From CAYFXE01 sp964347035 (lineage in GTDB: Bacteria > Acidobacteriota > Aminicenantia > Aminicenantales > Aminicenantaceae): a stretch of DNA of 64,000 bases. Position numbers and translations under genes: made by a program. Positions 1 to 8,310 of this stretch are shown piece after piece. The stretch's first letter is position 1, and each line of letters starts with the position of its first letter. The notes under the pieces are model-generated. The model saw nothing but the letters and a program-made list of their open reading frames with translations. It was not told the DNA's origin and made no database searches. The stretch lies in NCBI GenBank assembly GCA_964347035.1, contig CAYFXE010000011.1, positions 8,519 to 72,518 on the forward strand, given 5' to 3'.

Positions 1-749
1 ACCAGACAGTGATCATCGTTATCTTCTCAGGCCGGTTGAGGAAAAACTCCCCGATCTTCAGGTTCTTCTCGTCCCTTTCCAAGCGTCTTGTCCACATTAA
101 TGAGCTCAGGCCTCTGAAAGAGCCTGCCCTTTTGGCATGGATGGATAGAAGACTTACAGCTTTGGGAAAGACAGCTACAGTCGAAGCGAAGAAGAGAGTT
201 GAGGAGTTAGTGGGCAGCGATCTGAGAAACGTGAACAATGAGCTGGAGAAACTGGTCACATATATCGGAGAGAAAAATGTCATAGAGCTGGATGATGTCA
301 ATCAAGTCTCGGGCTGGGCCAAGACGTTTTTCGAATGGGAAATGCAGGATAGCCTGGAGAAGGCTGAATTCGACAAAAGTCTTATCGTCTTGAACAATCT
401 GTTTAAAGAAGGAATCAGGCCTGAATTCATCCTGGGTATTATCGTTCGGTTTTACCGAGAAATCCTTTTAGCCAAGTTGTGGCTGAAAGAGAAAGACAGA
501 GACCGTAAGGATATTTTTAAACAACTTAAACCTCATATCCATGAAGGATACGGGGCGTTTTACATGACTAAATTCAAGGAATTCTTTGGCTTAGTCGAAA
601 AACTCTCGATGAAGGAGCTTAACCACTACCTGGAAGAATTGGGGAAAATCGATTTAAATATTAAGACTTCGGACGCTTCGGCACAGGCCTTGCTGGAGAG
701 TTTTTTGTATGATTATTGCCGCCTTCGAGAGCGTGGAGGGACTATTTAG
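1..749 (+). CDS. holA: DNA polymerase III subunit delta (5' truncated by window)
   Basis: C-terminal three quarters of the delta subunit of the clamp loader, which opens the beta sliding clamp for loading onto primed DNA. The frame is open to the window edge (codons in register with base 3), so the start lies outside; the GTG at base 9 is only an internal codon. About 248 residues remain of a usual ~330. Visible features are the helical lid segment with the family-typical NNELEKLVTYIGEKN stretch and the all-helical collar domain that follows. The last 8 bases overlap the end of the convergent rpsT gene, and holA-rpsT adjacency is common in bacteria. The call rests on family pattern and this neighbour. 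Confidence 0.88.
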   Translation, partial: QTVIIVIFSGRLRKNSPIFRFFSSLSKRLVHINELRPLKEPALLAWMDRRLTALGKTATVEAKKRVEELVGSDLRNVNNELEKLVTYIGEKNVIELDDVNQVSGWAKTFFEWEMQDSLEKAEFDKSLIVLNNLFKEGIRPEFILGIIVRFYREILLAKLWLKEKDRDRKDIFKQLKPHIHEGYGAFYMTKFKEFFGLVEKLSMKELNHYLEELGKIDLNIKTSDASAQALLESFLYDYCRLRERGGTI

Positions 750-1020
750 AAGGGGATAGGTTCATCATTTCTACCTGTCGACTCAACCGAGATTTATACC
801 TGGCTCCGGTATTTTCGTGTATGGTTCCCTTCTTGATGGATCTATCTATAATAGAGAAAGTTACGGGAAGCAGCTTTTGGGCCGTCTCTTTATCTTTGTT
901 CGTAATGGCTTCCCTGAGCTTCTTGATGTTGGTGCGGAGAAGGGATCTGTTTCTCTTGTTGATGACGTTACGACGCAGGCTTCGTCTCCACTGGCGGATT
1001 GCAGATTTATGATGAGCCAT
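742..1020 (-). CDS. rpsT: 30S ribosomal protein S20
   Basis: Primary 16S rRNA-binding protein of the small subunit. The 92-residue, very basic, all-helical product starts MAHHKSAIRQWRRS and carries the S20 signatures: an arginine/lysine-rich first helix, the central segment NIKKLREAITNKD and the C-terminal KGTIHENTGARYKSRLSRQV. Length matches the family (85-95). A good Shine-Dalgarno (AGGAG) lies 6 bases before the ATG, and a consensus-like promoter lies just upstream (1044-1072), so it is probably monocistronic. It converges on holA with an 8-base overlap. Confidence 0.96.
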   Translation of the reverse strand: MAHHKSAIRQWRRSLRRNVINKRNRSLLRTNIKKLREAITNKDKETAQKLLPVTFSIIDRSIKKGTIHENTGARYKSRLSRQVEMMNLSPSK

Positions 1021-1043
1021 TTCTATCTCCTAACGGAAGTGGT

Positions 1044-1072
1044 ATGATAAGGCATCTGTGGTTTAAAGTCAA
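1044..1072 (-). promoter_or_regulatory. sigma-70 type promoter of rpsT
   Basis: Reading the minus strand: -35 TTGACT (1067-1072), 17-base spacer, -10 TATCAT (1044-1049). The predicted start near 1037 leaves a 16-17 base leader that includes the AGGAG ribosome site of rpsT. Confidence 0.7.
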
Positions 1073-1084
1073 CAAGGGACGCTC

Positions 1085-1219
1085 AGGCTGGTGGGTATCG
1101 AAACACGCTGAGTTTCCCCAGCGAGGAAACTCAGCTCCGATTCGGGCTTCGCTCTCCTCTCCTGCGGAGAGGAGCCATGCCCGCTCAGCCCTGCTCAGGG
1201 TTTCTCTACCCACCAGCCT
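1085..1219. repeat. 135-bp element with 13-bp perfect inverted ends
   Basis: The ends AGGCTGGTGGGTA (1085-1097) and TACCCACCAGCCT (1207-1219) are exact inverted copies. The first 47 bases recur at 1274-1320 with a single mismatch. An inner CTCCTCTCC-type palindrome lies near 1150-1170. The segment is open in one frame, but that frame mirrors the repeat structure and resembles no protein. It reads as a short non-autonomous repeat in the rpsT-murJ spacer. Confidence 0.7.
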
Positions 1220-1273
1220 TCGCTTAGGCTTATCTATCTATAGTGAAAAAGGAGAGAAACTAGAGATTATTTT

Positions 1274-1520
1274 AGGCTGGTGGGTATCGAAACACGCCGA
1301 GTTTCCCCAGCGAGGAAACTATGCGGAGCTTGTTCCTGCGCAAGCAGGAAACCAGGCTTCGCTCGGGGTCAGGCTTCGTTATCTTGTTAGGTCTTGGATT
1401 AAATGCTTTGTCCTTCGTACGCTCTTCACGATGAAGCCTGACCCCAGCTCACTCTACCCACCACTATGCGGCTCAGACGGACAGGGCCTCGCCCTCAATA
1501 CACCTATCCATGCTTCATTT
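1274..1520. repeat. second copy of the 47-bp repeat, interrupted and fused to a MITE-like segment
   Basis: Bases 1274-1320 repeat 1085-1131. The segment then runs into a GC-rich hairpin (CCTGCGCAAGCAGG, near 1335-1348), an inserted 81-bp palindromic element (1365-1445), and a stretch around 1450-1515 (CTACCCACCACTATGCGGC, then GGACAGGGCCTCGCC, then ACACCTATCCAT). That last stretch matches the ~200-bp repeats at 33781, 54829 and 59125. With 1085-1219 it accounts for most of the 561-base rpsT-murJ spacer, in which I see no gene. Confidence 0.65.
1365..1445. repeat. 81-bp palindromic mobile-type element, copy 1
   Basis: It begins GGGGTCAGGCTTCGTTATC and ends CGATGAAGCCTGACCCC, so the terminal 13-14 bases are near-perfect inverted repeats. 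A copy of exactly the same length lies at 25493-25573 in the opposite orientation and shares both ends and scattered interior bases. A 4-base GCTC occurs on both sides (1361-1364 and 1447-1450) and could be a target duplication. Elements of this shape are usually mobilised in trans by Y1/REP-associated transposases; none is encoded here. Confidence 0.75.
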
Positions 1521-1581
1521 TTAGCCCAGCTTATTGCTTTTTTAAGACAAATCAATAATCATTACGACAAAGATTTAGGAA

Positions 1582-3153
1582 ATGATAGAAGAGAGAGAGA
1601 AAAACAGGCGATTGTTGAAGTCGACGGCAGCTGTGGCTGCTCCTACGCTTCTTAGCCGTATCTTCGGATTTTTCAGGGATGTGATCCAGGCCTTTTATCG
1701 CGGCACAAGCCGCAGCGGGGATGCGTTCACTCTCGCCTACGTCATTCCTAATCTATTAAGGCGCTTGACTGGCGAAGGGGCGATGACCGCGGCTTTTGTT
1801 CCAGTCTTTACAGAGATTAAAAAGGAAAAGTCGCGACAGGAGCTGTGGAAATTTGCCAATATCTTCTTCTTCGATTTAACCCTGGTCATGGCCCTTCTGA
1901 CGGTGTTAGGTATTGTTTTTTCCCCTGTGTTGGTCAAGGTTATTGCTTTTGGGTTCAAAGGGATTGAGGGGAAGTGGGAATTGACAACACTGCTCACTCG
2001 CATCATGTTTCCTTACATTTTCTTGATCAGCTTGGCAGCTTTGGTTATGGCTATCCTGAACTCATTCCATAAATTTTTCGTCCCTGCCTTCACACCCGTC
2101 CTCTTCAACCTCTCGATCATCATTATTGCTCTTTTCTTTGCCAGGACGGTCGAAGAACCAGCCTATGTATTTGCTGTGGGTGTTGTTTTGGGAGGAGTAT
2201 GCCAGCTGGTCTTCCAAATCCCTTTTCTTAGGCGCAAAGGAATGAGGTTTCGATTCGGGCTTTCCTTTTCCCATCCCGCAGTGCGCAAGGTGGCTAAACT
2301 CATGGTCCCTGGTATTTTCGGAGTCGGGATCTCACAGATTAATTTTGCTCTGAGCCGGATGATTGCCTCTTTTCTCGAGGAAGGGAGTGTCGCATCCCTG
2401 TATTTTGCCTCTAGAGTCCAAGAATTGACCCTCGGCCTGTTTTCTATCGCCCTCTCCATCGCCCTTCTCCCGACTTTTTCCGACCTGGCCGCCCAGCGAG
2501 ATATGCCGGGGATAAAGAGAACTCTCATTTTTTCTCACAGGCTCGTTGTTTTCATCACTTTCCCGGCAATGGTCGGCCTTTTGATTTTGAACCGACCCAT
2601 CATTCAAGTCCTCTTCCAGAGAGGAGTCTTCGATGTCCAATCCACGGCTATGAGCGCCTCGTGCCTTTTCTTCTTTGCCTTTAGCCTTCCTTTCATCTCT
2701 GGTGTGAAGATTCTTGCTCCCGCCTTCTATTCTCTTAAGGACACGAAAACACCGGTCATAGTCGCCTTTTTTGTCATGATCAGCTATATCTCTCTGTCCC
2801 TGATTCTGATGCATCCTTTGAGGGTAGGAGGTGTGGCCCTGGCTCTTTCTTTGGCCTCTGTATTAAATTTTTTCCTTCTGTTCGTCCTCCTCGAGAAAAA
2901 GATAGGGAAGATAGAGAAGAAGGAGATGATCTCCTCGGCCTTGAAATCGGCTCTATCTGCCTGTGGAATGGGTTTGGCGGTCTGGTTCTTCATGAGATAT
3001 TTCGAATTTGATCAACTCGCCTTTCCCAAGCAACTGGGGGTGTTACTCTCGGCTGTGAGCTTGGGAATCGTGATCTATGTCTTGATCAATCTGTTATTTA
3101 ATCATGAAGACATCAGAAGCCTGAAAAATATTCTTTCTAAAGGAGATAGATAG
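1582..3153 (+). CDS. murJ: lipid II flippase MurJ (MviN family)
   Basis: Flips the peptidoglycan precursor lipid II across the inner membrane. The 523-residue product has the family length and about 14 hydrophobic helices. Near the N-terminus it shows the MurJ pattern LLSRIFGFFRDVIQAFYRG, with the conserved arginine/aspartate of the first helix, then DAFTLAYVIPNLLRRLTGEG with the ADAF-like and PNLLRRL motifs that line the central cavity. The ATG at 1582 is preceded by AGGA. The gene lies downstream of a repeat-rich spacer; dtd follows after 18 bases and is probably co-transcribed. The function is well supported by these motifs. Confidence 0.94.
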   Translation: MIEEREKNRRLLKSTAAVAAPTLLSRIFGFFRDVIQAFYRGTSRSGDAFTLAYVIPNLLRRLTGEGAMTAAFVPVFTEIKKEKSRQELWKFANIFFFDLTLVMALLTVLGIVFSPVLVKVIAFGFKGIEGKWELTTLLTRIMFPYIFLISLAALVMAILNSFHKFFVPAFTPVLFNLSIIIIALFFARTVEEPAYVFAVGVVLGGVCQLVFQIPFLRRKGMRFRFGLSFSHPAVRKVAKLMVPGIFGVGISQINFALSRMIASFLEEGSVASLYFASRVQELTLGLFSIALSIALLPTFSDLAAQRDMPGIKRTLIFSHRLVVFITFPAMVGLLILNRPIIQVLFQRGVFDVQSTAMSASCLFFFAFSLPFISGVKILAPAFYSLKDTKTPVIVAFFVMISYISLSLILMHPLRVGGVALALSLASVLNFFLLFVLLEKKIGKIEKKEMISSALKSALSACGMGLAVWFFMRYFEFDQLAFPKQLGVLLSAVSLGIVIYVLINLLFNHEDIRSLKNILSKGDR

Positions 3154-3171
3154 ATAAAGTGAGCTGAGGCA

Positions 3172-3618
3172 ATGAGAATTGTACTACAGAGAGTGAAGGA
3201 GGCGGCCGTTAAAGTTGAAGGGAAGGTGGTTGGAGAGATCGGCCAGGGCTTTTGCCTTCTCATCGGGGTAGAGAGAGGAGATGAGGAGGAGGAAGCTCTG
3301 TATCTTGCCCAGAAGGCGTTAGAGCTCAGAATTTTTCCCGATGAAGCAGGGAAGATGAACCTGTCTCTCCAGGATATCCAAGGAGAAATCCTGGCGGTTT
3401 CACAGTTTACTCTTGCTGGGTCTACGAGAAAAGGGAGAAGACCTAGTTTTGATCGGGCTGAGGAACCCATAAGAGCAGAAAGACTTTTTAACCGTTTTGT
3501 CGATTTTATCAGGCAGAAAGGGACACGGGTCGAAACAGGGGTGTTCGGGGCGATGATGGATGTGCACTTGACGAACGACGGTCCTGTGACCTTCATTCTA
3601 GAGAGAAGAAAAGACTAA
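3172..3618 (+). CDS. dtd: D-aminoacyl-tRNA deacylase
   Basis: Hydrolyses D-aminoacyl-tRNA (and glycyl-tRNAAla), keeping D-amino acids out of translation. The 148 residues match the homodimeric DTD family. The two active-site loops are clear: SQFTLAGSTRKGRRP (family SQFTL) and LTNDGPVTFILE (family NxGPVT with the cross-subunit Gly-cisPro). The N-terminus MRIVLQRVKEAAVKVEG is also typical. It follows murJ by 18 bases on the same strand. Confidence 0.96.
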   Translation: MRIVLQRVKEAAVKVEGKVVGEIGQGFCLLIGVERGDEEEEALYLAQKALELRIFPDEAGKMNLSLQDIQGEILAVSQFTLAGSTRKGRRPSFDRAEEPIRAERLFNRFVDFIRQKGTRVETGVFGAMMDVHLTNDGPVTFILERRKD

Positions 3619-3654
3619 AACACGAAGCTCATACCAGGAAAGATGAAAAGAGGA

Positions 3655-4431
3655 TCAGCTGAATTTCAGGTGGCTGGCCTTATTCAGGGCCTCCTCGGCT
3701 GATTTTCTCACGAATAGATTTTTGTCCTTGGCTAATCTGTTGAGGAGGACGAGAGCTTCTTCTCCTCCGATTTCGCCAAGGGCTTGAGCCGCACTCCGTC
3801 TGACCTCTGCGTTTGAATCTTCAAGCGTGATGTTAATCAGTTTGATTGATTCAGGATTTTTCCGGATACCCAAGATTCTCAAAACCGAACTCTTGACATA
3901 CCAAGGAGGACTGTTCAACTTCTGGTTGATGATGTCGGTATTAATCTGCTCTCTTTTTCCCAACTCGCCGATGATAAAATCGCGGATGACCTCTGATGGG
4001 TCGTCTAAAGCTTCCAACAACACCTCACTGACCCAAGAGTCCTTGACCGGAGTAATCGACTTGATGATTTTCAACCTCTTCTGCTTTTCGAGAGAGGAGC
4101 GGATTTTTCTTAATACCAATTGGGAGAGGTTCTTATTCTTGTGCTCTTTTGCTTTCCTGTTTTTTAATACCTTTCTAGCCACCTGAACCACAGCCGAGGA
4201 GGAGTCATCAACATAGGCTTGGTAAATATCGATTTTTCCGTAAGATGTTTTACTGAGGAGATGGAGGGCTGAAGCCCGAACAAGGGGAGAATTATTCCTA
4301 TCTCTGACGAGCGAGAGGAGGAATGAGATTTTTTCGCTTTCTTTGAGAGTGTGGATTTTCTGGTGCATGAATCTGACTCTTTCTCTGGGCGAAAAAGAGA
4401 GGAATTTTCGAGAGAATTCTTGAAGATCCAT
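3655..4431 (-). CDS. HEAT-repeat protein
   Basis: A soluble 258-residue protein built of tandem helical HEAT/PBS-lyase-type repeats, for example around DPSEVIRDFIIGELGKR and DSNAEVRRSAAQALGEIGG. A lysine-rich linker lies near residue 90-115. No catalytic motif, signal peptide or membrane segment is visible, so a scaffold or adaptor role is all that can be inferred. It lies 24 bases downstream of ribBA on the same strand and is probably the last gene of the ftsY-rib operon, but nothing in it points to flavin metabolism. No clear ribosome site precedes the ATG. Confidence 0.8.
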   Translation of the reverse strand: MDLQEFSRKFLSFSPRERVRFMHQKIHTLKESEKISFLLSLVRDRNNSPLVRASALHLLSKTSYGKIDIYQAYVDDSSSAVVQVARKVLKNRKAKEHKNKNLSQLVLRKIRSSLEKQKRLKIIKSITPVKDSWVSEVLLEALDDPSEVIRDFIIGELGKREQINTDIINQKLNSPPWYVKSSVLRILGIRKNPESIKLINITLEDSNAEVRRSAAQALGEIGGEEALVLLNRLAKDKNLFVRKSAEEALNKASHLKFS

Positions 4432-4455
4432 TGATTCAAGAAAAAGATGTATATA

Positions 4456-5679
4456 CTAGACCATTTCTAGGATATGGCCTAATTTTTCCTTTTTCGTTTT
4501 CAGGTATTTGATGTTGTCCTCGTTGGGAGAAATTTCAATCGGAATCCGTTCCACGATTTCTAAACCGTAGCCTGCGAGGCCGATAAATTTTCGGGGATTA
4601 TTCGTGATCAAACGGAGCTTGTTGGCTCCTAATGAAACTAAAATCTGAGCCCCGATGCCATAATCCCTTTGGTCAGGCTTGAAACCCAGTTGGCGGTTGG
4701 CCTCGACCGTATCTACTCCTTTATCTTGGATTGCGTATGCCTTGATCTTGTTGATCAGACCGATGCCTCTTCCCTCTTGATTGAGGATATACAGGATGAC
4801 TCCCTTGCCCTCTCTGTCGATGATTTCCATCGCCTGATGAAGCTGCTCCCCACAATCGCAACGGACTGAACCGAAGGTATCTCCGGTCAAACACTGTGAG
4901 TGAGCTCTGACGAGGGTCGGCTGGTCCCTCTTGATCTCTCCTTTGACCAGGGCCACATGCTGTTCTTTATGGATGGTGTCTTCGAAAATCATCATCCTAA
5001 AATTTCCGTGTTTCGTCGGGAGTTCAGCTTCTTCCACTTTTTTCACGAGTCTCTCGTGTTTCATCCGGTATTTGATAAGATCGGCAATAGTGAGAATAGG
5101 GAGATCATGTTCACGGCCGATTTTTTCTAGCTGCGGCATACGGGCCATTGTCCCGTCCTCGTTCATGATCTCACAGATGACACCGGCGAGTTTTAAGCTG
5201 GCGAGACGGGAGATATCGATAGCCGCTTCAGTTTGGCCTGCTCTCTCGAGCACGCCTCCATCCTTGGCCTCGAGGGGGAATATATGGCCGGGACGGACTA
5301 AGTCTGATGGAGATGTTCTGGGATCTATAGCCGTAAGGATTGTTTTGGCTCTGTCAGGGGCAGAGATACCAGTGCTGATGCCCTTTTTGGCATCGATTGA
5401 GACCGTGAAGGCTGTGCCGAAGCGAGCCGTGTTATCTCGGACCATCAAAGGGATATCGAGCTCTTTTAGCCTTTTCTTGGTCAGCGGAAGACAGATTAAT
5501 CCTCTGCCATACTTGGTCATGAAGTTGACGATTTCAGGAGTTATCTTTTCGGCAGGCACCATCAGATCGCCTTCGTTTTCTCGGTCTTCATCGTCGACAA
5601 TGATGATCATCCGGCCAGCTTTCACCGTTTTGATCGCCTGTTCGACGGTCGCTGTCTTGGACTTTCTAGGCATATTCAA
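4456..5679 (-). CDS. ribBA: bifunctional DHBP synthase / GTP cyclohydrolase II
   Basis: Supplies both precursors of riboflavin: the N-terminal domain makes 3,4-dihydroxy-2-butanone 4-phosphate from ribulose 5-phosphate, and the C-terminal domain opens GTP. The 407 residues are standard for RibBA. The N-terminal half shows the acidic loop VDDEDRENEGDLMVPAE and RPGHIFPLEA. The C-terminal half shows the zinc site CLTGDTFGSVRCDCGEQL and the loop YILNQEGRGIGL. The start overlaps the ribE stop by 4 bases. No ribH (lumazine synthase) lies nearby, so that step must be encoded elsewhere. No FMN riboswitch is seen; the operon leader is that of ftsY. Confidence 0.97.
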   Translation of the reverse strand: MNMPRKSKTATVEQAIKTVKAGRMIIIVDDEDRENEGDLMVPAEKITPEIVNFMTKYGRGLICLPLTKKRLKELDIPLMVRDNTARFGTAFTVSIDAKKGISTGISAPDRAKTILTAIDPRTSPSDLVRPGHIFPLEAKDGGVLERAGQTEAAIDISRLASLKLAGVICEIMNEDGTMARMPQLEKIGREHDLPILTIADLIKYRMKHERLVKKVEEAELPTKHGNFRMMIFEDTIHKEQHVALVKGEIKRDQPTLVRAHSQCLTGDTFGSVRCDCGEQLHQAMEIIDREGKGVILYILNQEGRGIGLINKIKAYAIQDKGVDTVEANRQLGFKPDQRDYGIGAQILVSLGANKLRLITNNPRKFIGLAGYGLEIVERIPIEISPNEDNIKYLKTKKEKLGHILEMV

Positions 5680-6284
5680 TCCCTATTTTTCGTGTCAGCC
5701 TTCTGTTCACTCAACCAATTATACACATATTTTCCGATCATGTCACACTCTATGTTGACTATATCCCCTCTCTTAAGCTCTCCCAAATTGGATTGTTCTA
5801 AGGTGATGGGAATAAGCTCTACTTCTAAGGATAAAGCGTGAAGACGGGCGACGGTGAGGCTCACTCCATCGAGAGCCAACGAACCCTTGGGGATGAAGTA
5901 TTTTCGTATTTCAGGCGGGAAAGAGATAGTCAATCGGAGACCGGTTTTTGTTTTCGTAGATTGCAGCACTTTTCCGGGAGAGTCGATATGTCCGGTGACA
6001 AGGTGTCCGCCCAAAGGTGTGGAGAGAGTCAAAGGAAGCTCAAGGTTTAACCTTGCTCTCGGACGGAGAGAGCCCAAGGTTGTCCTGGTCAAAGTCTCCT
6101 GGGAGAGGCTGAAAAAGAGGAGATTCTTCTGTTTCCTGATAAGACTCAAACAGACGCCGTTCACGGCTAAGCTCTCACCTTCGTCGATGCGGGAGGCTAA
6201 GGAAGAAGCCTCAACGATCATTTCTTTTTTTCCCTGACGGAATCCCTTAAAAATGCCAGAGTGACTGATAATTCCTGTAAACAT
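5676..6284 (-). CDS. ribE: riboflavin synthase alpha chain
   Basis: Dismutates two molecules of 6,7-dimethyl-8-ribityllumazine to riboflavin. The 202 residues contain two lumazine-binding barrels. The N-terminus MFTGIISHSGIF is the family signature, and the repeat pattern appears as GESLAVNGVCLSL in the first domain and KGSLALDGVSLTVARL in the second, each with GHLVTGHID-like spacing. The gene overlaps ribD by one base upstream and ribBA by four bases downstream, indicating tight translational coupling. Confidence 0.96.
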   Translation of the reverse strand: MFTGIISHSGIFKGFRQGKKEMIVEASSLASRIDEGESLAVNGVCLSLIRKQKNLLFFSLSQETLTRTTLGSLRPRARLNLELPLTLSTPLGGHLVTGHIDSPGKVLQSTKTKTGLRLTISFPPEIRKYFIPKGSLALDGVSLTVARLHALSLEVELIPITLEQSNLGELKRGDIVNIECDMIGKYVYNWLSEQKADTKNRD

Positions 6285-7378
6285 CAGAAATATCCTTCAA
6301 ACAGAATTTCGTCGTCGATTCGAAAGACACGCGTCTTCTTCAAACGGATTGCATCCTTGATCAGTCTCACCCCCTTACCACCCAGGAAGGTGGGCGCATC
6401 GATTCCCCCGACCAATTTTGGAGTAATGGCTGTGAACATTTTATCGATGAGCCTTTCTTCAATAAGAGATGTCAAAAGAGATCCCCCGCCCTCGACAAAG
6501 ACACTTGATATGTTTCTTTTACCCAATGTCAAAAGAACTTTTTTAAGCGAAATCCTAGCTCCGGGCAGAGAGATCACCTCGATTCCTTTTTTCCTTAAGG
6601 AATCGGCTTTCCTCGATGAGGATCGATCCAGAGTGAATATGAGGACCGGGCCGCCTCGAAGCGTATCGAGAATCCTTGCCTTTGAAGGGAAGCGAAGGTG
6701 CGAATCCAGGATGATCCTCATCAGTGTCTTGCCTCTCCAATTGGAATGGCGCACAGTTAGCCGAGGGTCGTCCTTGATCAAGGTGTTAATCCCCACCATG
6801 ACAGCATCAAACTCACCCCTGAGGAGATGAATGTATTCTCGCATTCTTGAAGAGGAAATCCACTGCGAGGAGAAGGCCTTGGTGGCGATTTTCCCATCCA
6901 GGCTCACAGCGGCTTTGGCAGCGACGAAAGGGATCTTTTCCGTGATGTGCTTGATGTAAGCCTCGTTGAGTCGGAGGTTCTTTTCCGCGAGGAGTCCGGT
7001 GGAAATCTCGATTCCGGCTTCTTTAATCCTCTTTATGCCTTTCTTAAACACGAGAGGATTGGGATCGACTGCAGAAATCACCACTCTTTTCGGTTTTGCC
7101 TTCAAGATCGTCTCCACACAGGGCGGTGTGCGACCCCAATGGACACAAGGTTCGAGTGTGATATAAGCTGTGCTGTTCTTGGATAGAGATCCGGCCCTTT
7201 CGAAGGCCACCGCTTCAGCATGAAGTTTACCCGGTCTCTCATGATAGCCATAGCCGACTATAACATCTTTTTTGACGATGACCGCACCGACATAAGGATT
7301 TGGGCTCGTCCACCCTTTCGCCTGCTCAGCAAGTGCGTAGCCCATTTCGAGGTAGGCGTAGTCTTTGAGGTTTGTCAT
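6284..7378 (-). CDS. ribD: bifunctional deaminase/reductase RibD
   Basis: Carries out the deamination and side-chain reduction steps after GTP cyclohydrolase II. The 364 residues have the normal two-domain order. The N-terminal cytidine-deaminase-like domain has the zinc ligands in KLHAEAVAFERAG and PCVHWGRTPPC. The C-terminal reductase domain carries GRxxTxKxF-like VSLDGKIATKAFSSQWIS and the late motif VFVEGGGSLLTSLIEE. It overlaps ftsY upstream by 4 bases and ribE downstream by 1 base. Confidence 0.96.
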   Translation of the reverse strand: MTNLKDYAYLEMGYALAEQAKGWTSPNPYVGAVIVKKDVIVGYGYHERPGKLHAEAVAFERAGSLSKNSTAYITLEPCVHWGRTPPCVETILKAKPKRVVISAVDPNPLVFKKGIKRIKEAGIEISTGLLAEKNLRLNEAYIKHITEKIPFVAAKAAVSLDGKIATKAFSSQWISSSRMREYIHLLRGEFDAVMVGINTLIKDDPRLTVRHSNWRGKTLMRIILDSHLRFPSKARILDTLRGGPVLIFTLDRSSSRKADSLRKKGIEVISLPGARISLKKVLLTLGKRNISSVFVEGGGSLLTSLIEERLIDKMFTAITPKLVGGIDAPTFLGGKGVRLIKDAIRLKKTRVFRIDDEILFEGYF

Positions 7379-8268
7379 GAGAGAAGAGCAGTGACGAATT
7401 CTTGGGAAGAAAAACGAAGCATGTCATCTTCGCTCTCTCCGATGCCGATAAATTTAATCGGAAGCTGCAATTCATCGACAATGCTGAGGACACTCCCTCC
7501 CTTGGCTGTTCCATCCAATTTCGTCAGGAAAATTCCCGTAATGCCTGAAAACTTCAGAAACTCGTTGGCCTGAATGAGGGCGTTTTGGCCGATGCTCGAA
7601 TCAAGCACGAGGAGTATTTCATGGGGTGCACCATCGATTTCCCTGGATATAACTCTTCTGATTTTTTCCAGTTCATTCATGAGATTGATGTTGGTATGGA
7701 TTCGGCCCGCTGTGTCAACCAGGAGGACTTGAAAATTTCGGGACTTGAAGGATTGAAGGGCGTCATACACGACAGAAGCAGGATCGGCGCCATACTGGCC
7801 TTTAATCACCGGAATATTCAATTTTTTCCCCCACAAAAGGAGCTGCTCCTGGGCAGCGGCTCTAAACGTGTCCGCCGCAACGAGTATAACTTCCTTCCCA
7901 TGTGCCTTAAAACGATGGGCCAGTTTAGCCAAGGAAGTTGTTTTTCCTCCGCCGTTAACACCCACGAACATGACCACCGAACAGGTTGAATCGAAGCTAA
8001 AGTTTGAAGAGAATTGAGAGAGGAGACCTATGAGTTCTTCTTCCAGTAGACTCTTGATCTTCGTAAAGGTGTCACTTTTCATGCTCTTTTCTTGTATGGA
8101 ATCGATGATTTTCTCTGCTGTACTGACTCCGACATCGGCAAGAATCAAGGTTTCAGTCAGATCTTCGAGTATCTCCTCTCGATTCTTGCCACTTGTGATC
8201 AGCTCATTGAATCTTTCCTTAAATGTGGACCGGGTTCTGGATATCTTCTGTTTCAAGCTTCCGATCAT
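7375..8268 (-). CDS. ftsY: signal recognition particle receptor FtsY
   Basis: Membrane-associated GTPase that receives SRP-ribosome complexes for co-translational protein insertion. The 297 residues make only the NG core, without the acidic A domain of E. coli. The helical N domain is followed by the P-loop GVNGGGKTTSLAKLAH, the insertion-box region with AADTFRAAAQEQL, the Walker B/G3 motif LLVDTAGRIHTN and the G4 loop LTKLDGTAKGG. It is the first gene of the ftsY-ribD-ribE-ribBA operon. A very strong promoter ends about 9 bases before its ATG and no Shine-Dalgarno is present, so the mRNA is probably leaderless. Confidence 0.96.
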   Translation of the reverse strand: MIGSLKQKISRTRSTFKERFNELITSGKNREEILEDLTETLILADVGVSTAEKIIDSIQEKSMKSDTFTKIKSLLEEELIGLLSQFSSNFSFDSTCSVVMFVGVNGGGKTTSLAKLAHRFKAHGKEVILVAADTFRAAAQEQLLLWGKKLNIPVIKGQYGADPASVVYDALQSFKSRNFQVLLVDTAGRIHTNINLMNELEKIRRVISREIDGAPHEILLVLDSSIGQNALIQANEFLKFSGITGIFLTKLDGTAKGGSVLSIVDELQLPIKFIGIGESEDDMLRFSSQEFVTALLS

Positions 8269-8277
8269 GGCCTAACC

Positions 8278-8306
8278 ATTATATTTTTCGTCTTTTGCAA
8301 AGTCAA
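8278..8306 (-). promoter_or_regulatory. strong promoter of ftsY-rib operon (leaderless)
   Basis: Minus strand: -35 TTGACT (8301-8306), 17-base spacer, perfect -10 TATAAT (8278-8283). The expected transcription start near 8271 leaves only 2-3 bases before the ATG whose first base is 8268, and no ribosome-binding sequence fits between. Confidence 0.75.
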
Positions 8307-8310
8307 CGGA

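Noticed and set aside
1085..1520. Degenerate insertion sequence with a transposase remnant
   Set aside because: No transposase-like peptide is visible; the segment is composed of short repeats only.
999..1655. Long plus-strand open frame (about 218 codons) across the rpsT-murJ spacer
   Set aside because: Its sequence is a read-through of the 47-bp and 81-bp repeats (the same peptide block occurs twice), it overlaps the murJ start, and no protein-like pattern is visible.
2332..2814. Antisense ORFs inside murJ (and similar long antisense frames inside ribBA, ftsY and the ABC genes)
   Set aside because: They mirror well-supported genes on the other strand and show no independent motifs or ribosome sites.
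5680..8310. FMN riboswitch controlling the rib genes
   Set aside because: ribD, ribE and ribBA are overlapped head-to-tail behind ftsY, and the ftsY leader is only a few bases, so there is no room for an aptamer.
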